From NCBI RefSeq assembly GCF_046536515.1, contig NZ_JAWDMQ010000071.1, forward strand, positions 1 to 5,712: 5,712 nucleotides of DNA, given 5' to 3'. The position numbers and the translations under genes are program-made. Numbering within the stretch: position 1 is the first letter of the stretch; every line of letters begins with the position of its first letter. The DNA comes from Caldisphaera sp046536515 (GTDB lineage Archaea; Thermoproteota; Thermoprotei_A; Sulfolobales; Acidilobaceae). Below the pieces are notes generated by a model. That model worked only from the letters and a program-made list of their open reading frames with translations. It did not search any database and was not told where the DNA came from. This document shows, piece after piece, positions 1 to 5,691 of this stretch.

Positions 1-2
1 AT

Positions 3-12
3 TTTATAAAAT
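3..12 (+). promoter_or_regulatory. TATA-like box upstream of enolase
   Basis: The run TTTATAAAAT matches the archaeal TATA consensus. Its centre lies about 48 bases before the GTG start, so transcription starting roughly 25 bases downstream would give a leader of about 20-25 bases containing the GGTGAG ribosome-binding site. The window begins here, so a BRE element or an upstream operon partner cannot be checked. Confidence 0.45.
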
Positions 13-45
13 ATACTTATTAAACGTTTTTTACCAATAGTAACT

Positions 46-51
46 GGTGAG
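46..51 (+). promoter_or_regulatory. Ribosome-binding site of enolase
   Basis: GGTGAG lies three bases before the GTG codon and is complementary to the UCACC part of the archaeal 16S rRNA tail. It supports GTG at 55 as the start. The reading frame is closed by TAA at 7-9 and has no other ATG, GTG or TTG in between. An ATG overlapping at 53 is in a different frame that stops after six codons. Confidence 0.6.
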
Positions 52-54
52 AAT

Positions 55-1344
55 GTGGAAAACGATTTTTTAATAAATGAAGTAAGAGGTGTTTTGGCTT
101 TAGATTCGAGAGGTAATCCTACAATAAAAGCAATAGTAAAGACTAAAAAGGGCGTAGGAGTAGGAATTGCCCCTAGTGGAGCAAGTAAAAGCTCCAAAGA
201 AGCAATAGAGTTAAGGGATGGAGGAAATAAATGGAATGGACTAGGCGTAAATATTGCCTTATCAAAGTTGAATGGAGAAATTGCTCAAAAACTGATAAAT
301 TTAGATTCAAGAAACCAACCATTAATAGATTCGCTACTTATAATTTTAGACGGGACTAAAAACAAATCATCATTAGGAGGTAATACAACAACAGCTACTA
401 GCATAGCAGTTGCAAAGGCAGCCTCTAGCACATCTGGTTTAGAACTATATGAATACTTAGGTGGACCTGGTTCAAGAATCTTACCAACGCCGATTCTTAA
501 TATAATAAATGGAGGAGTTCATGCAGGAAACAATTTAGCATTTCAAGAATTTATCCTAATACCCACAGGAGCTGAGTCATTCACAGAAGCCATGAGAATG
601 TCTGTAGAAGTATATAAAACCTTAAAAAATGTAATAAGTGAAAAATATGGAAAATCTGCTACTAATGTTGGAGACGAAGGTGGTTATGCTCCTCCAATTA
701 ATGAATCAAGGGAAGCATTTAGATTAATAGAAATGGCCATTAAAAGATCTGGTTATGAACTAGGCAAAGATTTTCATTTAGGTATGGATGCAACTGCTTC
801 TGAGTTTTACGATGTTAATAAAAAATTGTATAAGGTTGATGGAAAGGAATATACCTCGGATGAAATGCTTGATTATTACGTATCATTAATTAATGAATTC
901 AATATAATATATCTAGAGGACCCATTTGATGAAGAAGACTTTGATTCTTTTCATAATATTACAAATAAAATAGGCAATAAAGTATTGATAGTTGGAGACG
1001 ATCTCTATGCAACTAACGTGAAGTATTTATTAAAGGGAATAGAAAAAAAGGCAAGTAACGGAGCGTTAGTTAAAGTAAATCAAGTAGGAACATTGACAGA
1101 AACATTAGATTATATCAGAATCTCTAAAGAAAATGGAATAATTCCTGTAATAAGTCATAGAAGCGGAGATACTGAGGATTCATTTATAGCGGACTTAGCA
1201 GTAGCAGTTAGTTCAGGTATAATTAAAACCGGTGCGCCTGCTAGGAGCGAGAGATTATCAAAATATAATAGGTTAATAGAAATTGAAGATCAATTAGGCC
1301 CTTCAGGTAAGTATTTAGGAAAAGAACCATTCATACGCTCTTAA
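55..1344 (+). CDS. eno: Enolase (phosphopyruvate hydratase, EC 4.2.1.11)
   Basis: A cytosolic, Mg2+-dependent glycolytic and gluconeogenic enzyme that interconverts 2-phosphoglycerate and phosphoenolpyruvate. The 429 residues match the usual enolase length. Landmarks in order are the LDSRGNPT N-terminal motif (16-23), the mobile SGAS loop (41-44), INGGVHAGN with His156, FQEF with Glu165, and NVGDEGG with the proton-donor Glu208. The metal ligands are Asp245 (GMDATASEF), Glu288 (YLEDP) and Asp315 (VGDDL). The catalytic base is Lys340 in the signature LVKVNQVGTLTET, followed by SHRSGDTED (367-375) and Lys391. Nothing essential is missing, so it should be active. The loop reads SGASKS where bacterial and eukaryotic enolases usually have SGASTG; this may be normal for the lineage. 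The start is GTG, fixed by the adjacent ribosome-binding site and the upstream in-frame stop. The next gene is convergent, so any operon could only extend upstream, outside the window. Confidence 0.97.
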   Translation: MENDFLINEVRGVLALDSRGNPTIKAIVKTKKGVGVGIAPSGASKSSKEAIELRDGGNKWNGLGVNIALSKLNGEIAQKLINLDSRNQPLIDSLLIILDGTKNKSSLGGNTTTATSIAVAKAASSTSGLELYEYLGGPGSRILPTPILNIINGGVHAGNNLAFQEFILIPTGAESFTEAMRMSVEVYKTLKNVISEKYGKSATNVGDEGGYAPPINESREAFRLIEMAIKRSGYELGKDFHLGMDATASEFYDVNKKLYKVDGKEYTSDEMLDYYVSLINEFNIIYLEDPFDEEDFDSFHNITNKIGNKVLIVGDDLYATNVKYLLKGIEKKASNGALVKVNQVGTLTETLDYIRISKENGIIPVISHRSGDTEDSFIADLAVAVSSGIIKTGAPARSERLSKYNRLIEIEDQLGPSGKYLGKEPFIRS

Positions 1345-1360
1345 TTTTAATATTAACTAT

Positions 1361-1371
1361 CCTTTTTGTTT
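1361..1371 (+). terminator. T-rich termination signal after enolase
   Basis: CCTTTTTGTTT lies about 17 bases after the enolase stop codon. Pyrimidine/T-rich tracts on the coding strand, without a stem-loop, are the usual intrinsic termination signal in archaea. The facing gene ends less than 60 bases further on, so a stop here would avoid read-through. Confidence 0.4.
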
Positions 1372-1405
1372 AATAATCCTAGTTTAATAAAGCAATAACA
1401 AACCT

Positions 1406-1419
1406 AGCCCCTCGGGGAG
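1406..1419. repeat. Small GC-rich inverted repeat between convergent genes
   Basis: CTAGCCCCTCGGGGAG carries CCCC and GGGG separated by TC, forming a compact hairpin that ends directly at the TGA of the reverse-strand membrane protein gene. It is conspicuous in DNA that is otherwise mostly A and T. It could help terminate either convergent transcript, or be a scrap of an insertion-element end: the minus strand reads GTCTGACTCCCCGAGG, resembling parts of the left end at 4818-4858. Neither role is proven. Confidence 0.35.
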
Positions 1420-3909
1420 TCAGACTACTGGTTTTTGTTCCAATAAAAAATAAGATACAAAGGCTAGCATGATAAATATTGATATTAATCCTAAGGACAA
1501 AGAAGGTAACGATAATGAAGTAAATATAGGAAGCAAAAGGCCCAGTTCTTTAATTTTATTAAAGTTATAATAATAATAAATTGATAAAATTGCTGTTAAT
1601 GTAATACCAACAACTAATAAAATTATGGGGTTTAAATTTAACAATAATCCTAAATTGATATCATCTTTTATGTAATAAATTAATTGCATAAAAGAATAGT
1701 TAATAAAGTTATTTGATGTTAGATAAAATGCTAATATTAATAATGAAGATGTTATTAAAAATGATGTTAAAAATCTTTTAAATTTCAATTTATAATTATA
1801 ATAAATAAATATAATGTAAAATGGTGCTGATATAAATATATCTGGATAAGTTAAAATAGATAGACTGTAAAATATGCCTGATAATGTTGGGCTGTATTTA
1901 GCTAGCAATAACGATAAAATTAAAAATGATAAAATTATGGTTAACATAGCATTAAATGAAAAATATAGTATTGTTGCAAAGAATCCAATAAAAATTGATA
2001 TTAAAAATAAATTCATATCTTTGTGCTTGTATATAAAAAGCCCTAATAATAATAGTGTTATAGCATATATTATACTTGAATAAGCATGAGCAGATAATGA
2101 GAATAAGCTTGCTGGAATGTATAATAATGCTAATCCTGGCAGAAAGTTATAGACAGTAACGTTATTCCAAGATTTATTTTTATAATCAAAATAAATAGAA
2201 AATTCTTTTTGGGGATCAATTTTAGTTAGGTTTATTATAGTATTATTGTATGGTAGCGTTTGAGACAAATATCCAAATGATGGGTTTTTCAAAACATAAT
2301 AGTAATAATTTACATTATATGGATTATGTAACTTAACTATTTCCGACGAAGCTAATTCAATAATTAAATTTTGAGAAGACTGATATGCCTTTGAAGATAT
2401 GTAAATTGATAATCCAGGGGTAAATCTAGATGCAAATGCTCCAGCAATAATTAATGAAACTAAAATAATGTAAGTTATGTATTTAGGTTTGTAATACTCA
2501 CTTAGTTTATTAGTTTCAAGTAAATGAGCTATTATTGATATAGAGGCCAAACCAATAAACCCAATTATTAATACTAAACTTGATATATTTGAAACATATC
2601 TGATTAAAAATAAAATTAATGATATAATTAACAGTTCATAAGTCATTATAAACCAATCGATATCAATAATTTTATATTTTGTTGTATTTTTTAATTTTCC
2701 TCCGTTTATTGAGGTAGAATATGCTATTAAAGAAAAAAGAGGAAACCACATATAATAAAATGGTAATGGCCTATAATAAAATAAAAAAGCTATTGCAGGT
2801 AAAACTAATCCTGCATATTTTAGCTTTGAATAATATTTAGCATAAATAACTAGTCCTATTATTATAATACTTAAAAATAAAGAAGTGTATAAAATCTTTG
2901 GTAAATAAATTCCATATTGTGTTAATGTCGATAAACCTGCCCCTATTGGCATTAGGTTAAAAGTCAAAGGTAATAATGCCCCTTTTATAAATTCATTTGG
3001 ACTGAGTATTAGGAATGGTAAGTTTACCAATAATGATGATATTAAAAATCCATATATTATATTTTTCATATTATATTTTTCATAATATAAGGCTATCAAG
3101 TAGAATATAAAGAAAACGCCAGCAGTTTCTCTATAAGATACAGCCAGTCCAAACAATAAACCCGATAAGAGTGGGTGATCGCTATATGCTATAGCTATTA
3201 TTACTAAAGCTATCCAACCAACTATTGGACTAAATAATACAGGTTCGCCAATAAATATAAATGATGCACTTGATAAAATTAAAGGGAAAAGACTTTTATA
3301 TGGTTCTTGCATTTTTCTATAGGCCAAAAACAAAGCTAATGAGTAAATGATAGCATCATAAAAACCTTTTGGTATGTTTAATAACACTTTTGGTATATAA
3401 TAAAGCATAGCAAATCCAAGATAATCATAAGATGAAACAAAACCGATTATTTTATTATTGCTATATCCATAAGGGTATTTAAAAATATAAGTATAATAAG
3501 GATAAGATTCTTTAAAAATTAGATATTGAAGATAGTTTGAGGAATACGGATTTTGCAATTTAAGAAGCGTTTTGGCAGCACTAATTTGAATTATGTAAGA
3601 ATCCGAATATCCTCCAACAAGTGTATAAATTATCTTATATGAAGACATATATAAAATTCCTACTGACAAAATTAAAGATATTATTCCAGAAAGAGTCAGC
3701 AATTGGATAATTTTTATATTTTTTTTGTTAATGTTAACGCTCATAAAAATTGCTATTATAGAAATTATAACAAGAAATAGATAAGTAATAAGCATCCATA
3801 AAGGCGGAGATTGTATATAAATAGGCCAACCTCTATAAGAACCAAAGTAACTATAGGGGACTAAAGTAATGTAATAATAAACAGCAAACCCCATAATGTT
3901 TATGGACAA
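1420..3909 (-). CDS. Large polytopic membrane protein with duplicated GT-C-like halves
   Basis: About 829 residues, overwhelmingly hydrophobic with some 20 membrane segments, so an integral cytoplasmic-membrane protein. Residues ~1-400 and ~418-829 look like two copies of one module. Each has two or three N-terminal helices, then a segment ending KL(Q/H)NPY (118-122 and 526-531), a polar loop, then YDYLGFAMLYYIP (161-173) matching YNFLPGLALLYIP (587-599), and later LLSGLLFGLAVSYRE (247-261) matching TLSGIFYSLSILTYPD (675-690). An acidic residue before an NPY motif in the first outer loop is typical of GT-C enzymes that use polyprenyl-phosphate sugars. Asp103 is present in half one, but half two has Ser512. 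The second-half loop (about 532-590) is enlarged and carries sequons NNT, NLT, NKS and NVT, consistent with an outside location. The divergent neighbour is a GT2 enzyme. I do not recognise a specific named family; a glycosyltransferase or a non-catalytic glycan transporter are both possible. The TTG start is weakly supported (see findings). Confidence 0.75.
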   Translation of the reverse strand: MSINIMGFAVYYYITLVPYSYFGSYRGWPIYIQSPPLWMLITYLFLVIISIIAIFMSVNINKKNIKIIQLLTLSGIISLILSVGILYMSSYKIIYTLVGGYSDSYIIQISAAKTLLKLQNPYSSNYLQYLIFKESYPYYTYIFKYPYGYSNNKIIGFVSSYDYLGFAMLYYIPKVLLNIPKGFYDAIIYSLALFLAYRKMQEPYKSLFPLILSSASFIFIGEPVLFSPIVGWIALVIIAIAYSDHPLLSGLLFGLAVSYRETAGVFFIFYLIALYYEKYNMKNIIYGFLISSLLVNLPFLILSPNEFIKGALLPLTFNLMPIGAGLSTLTQYGIYLPKILYTSLFLSIIIIGLVIYAKYYSKLKYAGLVLPAIAFLFYYRPLPFYYMWFPLFSLIAYSTSINGGKLKNTTKYKIIDIDWFIMTYELLIISLILFLIRYVSNISSLVLIIGFIGLASISIIAHLLETNKLSEYYKPKYITYIILVSLIIAGAFASRFTPGLSIYISSKAYQSSQNLIIELASSEIVKLHNPYNVNYYYYVLKNPSFGYLSQTLPYNNTIINLTKIDPQKEFSIYFDYKNKSWNNVTVYNFLPGLALLYIPASLFSLSAHAYSSIIYAITLLLLGLFIYKHKDMNLFLISIFIGFFATILYFSFNAMLTIILSFLILSLLLAKYSPTLSGIFYSLSILTYPDIFISAPFYIIFIYYNYKLKFKRFLTSFLITSSLLILAFYLTSNNFINYSFMQLIYYIKDDINLGLLLNLNPIILLVVGITLTAILSIYYYYNFNKIKELGLLLPIFTSLSLPSLSLGLISIFIMLAFVSYFLLEQKPVV

Positions 3910-3969
3910 TAATAAAATTAGAGCTCTTTTTAATTCATAGTCTTGGTTATTGTTTCCATTATTATAGTT

Positions 3970-3979
3970 TATTTATACC
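3970..3979. promoter_or_regulatory. Shared TATA-like site of the divergent gene pair
   Basis: The forward strand reads TTTATACC from 3972, and the reverse strand reads GGTATAAATA over the same bases, so one site can act as a TATA box in both directions. Forward transcription would begin near 4000 and leave a leader of about 30 bases containing the TGAGGAG site of the glycosyltransferase. Reverse transcription would begin near 3950 and leave about 40 bases before TTG at 3909. The start sites are inferred from usual archaeal spacing. Confidence 0.45.
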
Positions 3980-4019
3980 ACCAAATTATTAATAAAGATC
4001 AGATAAAAATAAATTTTAA

Positions 4020-4026
4020 TGAGGAG
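4020..4026 (+). promoter_or_regulatory. Ribosome-binding site that fixes the GT2 start
   Basis: TGAGGAG lies six bases before ATG at 4033 and contains TGAGG, complementary to the CCUCA end of archaeal 16S rRNA. It favours this ATG over the in-frame TTG at 3943, which has no such site and would add 30 residues with no family resemblance. Confidence 0.7.
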
Positions 4027-4032
4027 TCAAAT

Positions 4033-4692
4033 ATGGAAACAACTAGAGTTTCAATAATAACTACAGCATACAATGAAGAAGAAAATATAGGTAAGCTAAT
4101 TGAGAGAATAAGAAAGCTTAATTTAAATACATATATAATAGTTGTTGATGATACCTCGAGTGATAATACTGCAAAAATAGCAAGCAAACTTTCTGATAAG
4201 ACTATTATAAAGAAAAGAGAAGGCCAGACTATTGGACTTTGGTATGGTATGCTAAATTCTGTTAGCAATATTTTGGTAACCATTGATGCTGATTTGGAAA
4301 ATCCACCAGAATTAATACCAGCTATGATAAATGAATTTATAAACAATAAATGCGATGTGTTAATTGCATCGAGAAATAAACTACCTAGAATTTCAGAAAA
4401 GATATCAACAAAAATATTTAAAAAAATCCTTAATGTTAATGATATATATTCAAATTTCAGAGTTTATTCCAAAGATTGTTTAAAAGACTTTAAGCCAAAA
4501 TTAGGTGAAACTTTTGGTTTAGAATTTTTATTATTTTTAAATAAAAAAAGATGTAAAATATGCCAAATAATTTATACACCTCCACCAAGAAGAAATAATC
4601 CAAGAATTGGCGGAAAAATAAAAGCTAATCTTAGAGCATTTTATTCTACATTTAAGTCGTTAATGGGCTATTTAATATATTATAGTTCATAA
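4033..4692 (+). CDS. GT2-family glycosyltransferase, dolichol-phosphate-mannose-synthase-like
   Basis: A 219-residue soluble GT-A fold enzyme, expected on the inner membrane face, that would transfer a sugar from a nucleotide-sugar, probably onto polyprenyl (dolichyl) phosphate. The N-terminus VSIITTAYNEEENI (6-19) is the Rossmann-like nucleotide-binding start. VVDDTSSDNTA (37-47) is the usual VVDDGS.D.T motif. IDADLENPPEL (84-94) is the DxD metal-binding motif (Asp85, Asp87) with the PPE typical of the DPM-synthase group. ASRN (112-115), YSNFRVYSKD (139-148) and a basic PRRNNPRIGGK stretch (185-195) complete the pattern. There is no C-terminal transmembrane or GtrA-like domain, as in short, soluble DPM synthases. 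The start at ATG 4033 is chosen because of the ribosome-binding site; the open frame runs back to TTG 3943. It is transcribed divergently from the large membrane protein, which could use its lipid-linked product. The exact sugar cannot be read from the sequence. Confidence 0.88.
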   Translation: METTRVSIITTAYNEEENIGKLIERIRKLNLNTYIIVVDDTSSDNTAKIASKLSDKTIIKKREGQTIGLWYGMLNSVSNILVTIDADLENPPELIPAMINEFINNKCDVLIASRNKLPRISEKISTKIFKKILNVNDIYSNFRVYSKDCLKDFKPKLGETFGLEFLLFLNKKRCKICQIIYTPPPRRNNPRIGGKIKANLRAFYSTFKSLMGYLIYYSS

Positions 4693-4781
4693 TAATTATT
4701 ATGCTTAATTCTCATCATTAAGTGAAGAATTTTAAGCTTTATTATATTTGCTTTAGTAAAATATATAATAAAATGCGATCA

Positions 4782-4795
4782 TTATTTTAAAATAA
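4782..4795. repeat. Perfect 14-bp AT palindrome
   Basis: TTATTTTAAAATAA reads the same on both strands and is flanked by CATTA and TAATG. It lies about 23 bases before the insertion-element left end. It could be a weak cruciform or part of the end of the GT2 transcript. In DNA this AT-rich, a palindrome of this kind is not strong evidence of function. Confidence 0.3.
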
Positions 4796-4818
4796 AGTAA
4801 TGACATCAATAGTTTTTG

Positions 4819-4853
4819 TCTGACCTCCTCCCTGCCCTGAAGAGCGAGTTCCC
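4819..4853 (+). repeat. Left-end inverted repeat of the TnpB element
   Basis: This segment starts TCTGACCTCCTC, continues through GCCCTGAAG and ends TTCCC. It aligns to the reverse complement of the right end at 31 of 35 positions with one 2-base gap; the outermost 12 bases are identical. The sequence beyond it (TGAGGTCT) still resembles the right end weakly, up to the point where tnpB coding sequence begins near 4860. Confidence 0.75.
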
Positions 4854-4856
4854 TGA

Positions 4857-5144
4857 GGTCTAGACTACAGAAGACTAGAGCATTGGATAGATTGGCAATG
4901 TGAAAAGCAGGGAGTACCATCAATTGTTATTAACCCTAAAGGTACATCGTCAATATGCCCAATATGTGGTTCAAAACTTGTAGAGATTAGTTATAGGAGA
5001 TATAAATGTCCTAAATGCGGTTTTGAGGCTAATAGAGACACTATAGCAGTATTAAACATTGAAAAGAAAGCATACAAAAAGATGGGGGGATCTCTGACCA
5101 CCCCGACTGCCCCTCAGATGACAGATGTAATCCCGAACAGATGA
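4857..5144 (+). pseudogene. tnpB: C-terminal remnant of tnpB (RNA-guided nuclease of IS200/IS605)
   Basis: The frame is open for 95 codons to TGA at 5142-5144. It is preceded at once by an in-frame TGA (4854-4856) and contains no ATG, GTG or TTG until Met at 5082, so it cannot be translated as a protein of its own. The decoded residues start LDYRRLEHWIDWQ and include CPICG (from 4956), CPKCG (from 5007) with a C-x2-C-x13-C-x2-C spacing, then FEANRDTIAVLNIE, whose Asp is the third RuvC catalytic residue, and the tail TAPQMTDVIPNR. The RuvC-I and RuvC-II acidic residues and the nucleic-acid recognition domain are absent. The surviving frame has no internal stop or frameshift, so the loss looks like a single internal deletion that is not very old, or a short form kept because only its ends are needed. 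Confidence 0.92.
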
Positions 5145-5145
5145 G

Positions 5146-5182
5146 GGGAACCCTCACCCTTCAGGGCGGAGAGGAGGTCAGA
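5146..5182 (+). repeat. Right end of the TnpB element; possible omega-RNA scaffold
   Basis: This segment begins two bases after the tnpB stop. It can fold with CCTC (from 5152) against GAGG (to 5174) around an inner CCT/AGG pair. In this family the right-end sequence forms the 3' scaffold of the omega (reRNA) guide, and the guide itself is copied from the DNA immediately after the element, here starting at about 5181-5183. It is also the inverted partner of the left end. Expression is not shown. Confidence 0.6.
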
Positions 5183-5464
5183 ATTAGTTTGTATAAACAG
5201 TTTACTGCATTTTTTATAATTAAAAAAGATATAATCGTGCAGATTGAATAAGTATTTCATTACTTTATGTTATTTAATATAATTGTAAACAGTGAAGTAA
5301 ATTAGAAAGGTTTTTTGTAACAAAAATAATAAACTTAATAATAAATTTAATAAAGCAAATCTTTTGAACTTAAGGTTATAGAATAAAAATCTTAGGTATT
5401 ATTTTCTCATGTTATTTAAGACAAAACTAGTCCTCAAAATAAAAATGTATCAATGATAAAATTA

Positions 5465-5543
5465 TATTCTAGAAAATAAATAAAAAACAATTTTAAGATA
5501 AATCTTAAATAAAATTTTACAGAGTATGTAATTTTCTAGAATA
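5465..5543. repeat. Nested inverted repeat
   Basis: The outer arms TATTCTAGAAAAT (5465-5477) and its exact reverse complement (5531-5543) are 13 bp each. They enclose a second perfect palindrome, TTTAAGAT AA ATCTTAAA (5492-5509). The whole 79 bp could fold into a two-tier cruciform or an RNA stem-loop. The outer arms contain the CTAG core, so they are not simple A/T runs. The function is unknown; a small mobile-element remnant or a structured RNA are possibilities. Confidence 0.5.
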
Positions 5544-5553
5544 AGTAGGAATC

Positions 5554-5574
5554 CTCATTGCAAGGGATGATGAG
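5554..5574 (+). repeat. Short stem-loop
   Basis: CTCATTG (5554-5560) can pair with TGATGAG-type bases (5568-5574) using five Watson-Crick and two G-U pairs around a seven-base loop. ATCC/GGAT (5551-5554 with 5565-5568) is a competing pairing. It lies just after the nested repeat and is locally richer in G and C than its surroundings. No known RNA family is recognised. Confidence 0.3.
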
Positions 5575-5683
5575 AAATGTATTTTTGTAAGAGCAGTTAG
5601 TTGACTAAAGTCTTTATAGTTGAAAAACTTTGATCTTTAGGCAAAAACTATTATCATGTTAAAATATAAATAGATCTAATACC

Positions 5684-5691
5684 TTATAAAT
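5684..5691 (+). promoter_or_regulatory. Possible TATA box for a gene beyond the window
   Basis: TTATAAAT, preceded by ACC and followed by TCCTCTG, resembles an archaeal TATA box, and a second AT run (ATATAAATA) lies about 20 bases upstream. In DNA this AT-rich the match is weak. It would only be meaningful if a forward gene begins shortly after 5712. Confidence 0.2.

Larger units (their letters stand above)
4819..5182 (+). mobile_element. Deleted IS200/IS605-type TnpB element (364 bp)
   Basis: The element is bounded by an imperfect inverted repeat (4819-4853 and 5146-5182). Between the ends it keeps only the last part of a tnpB gene, recognised by its C-x2-C ... C-x2-C zinc ribbon, the NRD motif and the TAPQMTDV tail typical of archaeal members. 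No transposase TnpA is present and the N-terminal three quarters of tnpB are gone, so it cannot move by itself. Its ends look intact, so proteins supplied by a full relative elsewhere in the genome could still recognise it. Its base composition is clearly richer in G and C than the flanks. Confidence 0.88.

Noticed and set aside
1874..2083. 69-codon forward open frame
   Set aside because: It lies entirely inside the reverse-strand membrane protein gene, has low-complexity Lys/Asn/Ile composition and no ribosome-binding site; it is a frame shadow.
3943..4032. N-terminal extension of the GT2 enzyme from TTG 3943, resembling a membrane anchor
   Set aside because: The extension overlaps the promoter region, has no ribosome-binding site and does not resemble the family N-terminus, whereas ATG 4033 has TGAGGAG at good spacing and is followed directly by the family motif.
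3999..4346. 115-codon reverse open frame
   Set aside because: It is antisense to the GT2 gene, whose conserved motifs show that strand to be coding. Its hydrophobic look comes from reading the complement of AT-rich codons.
5566..5640. C/D-box guide RNA suggested by ATGATGA (5567-5573)
   Set aside because: The C-box match is good, but no CTGA D or D' box follows in a usable distance on the same strand and no C' box is seen.
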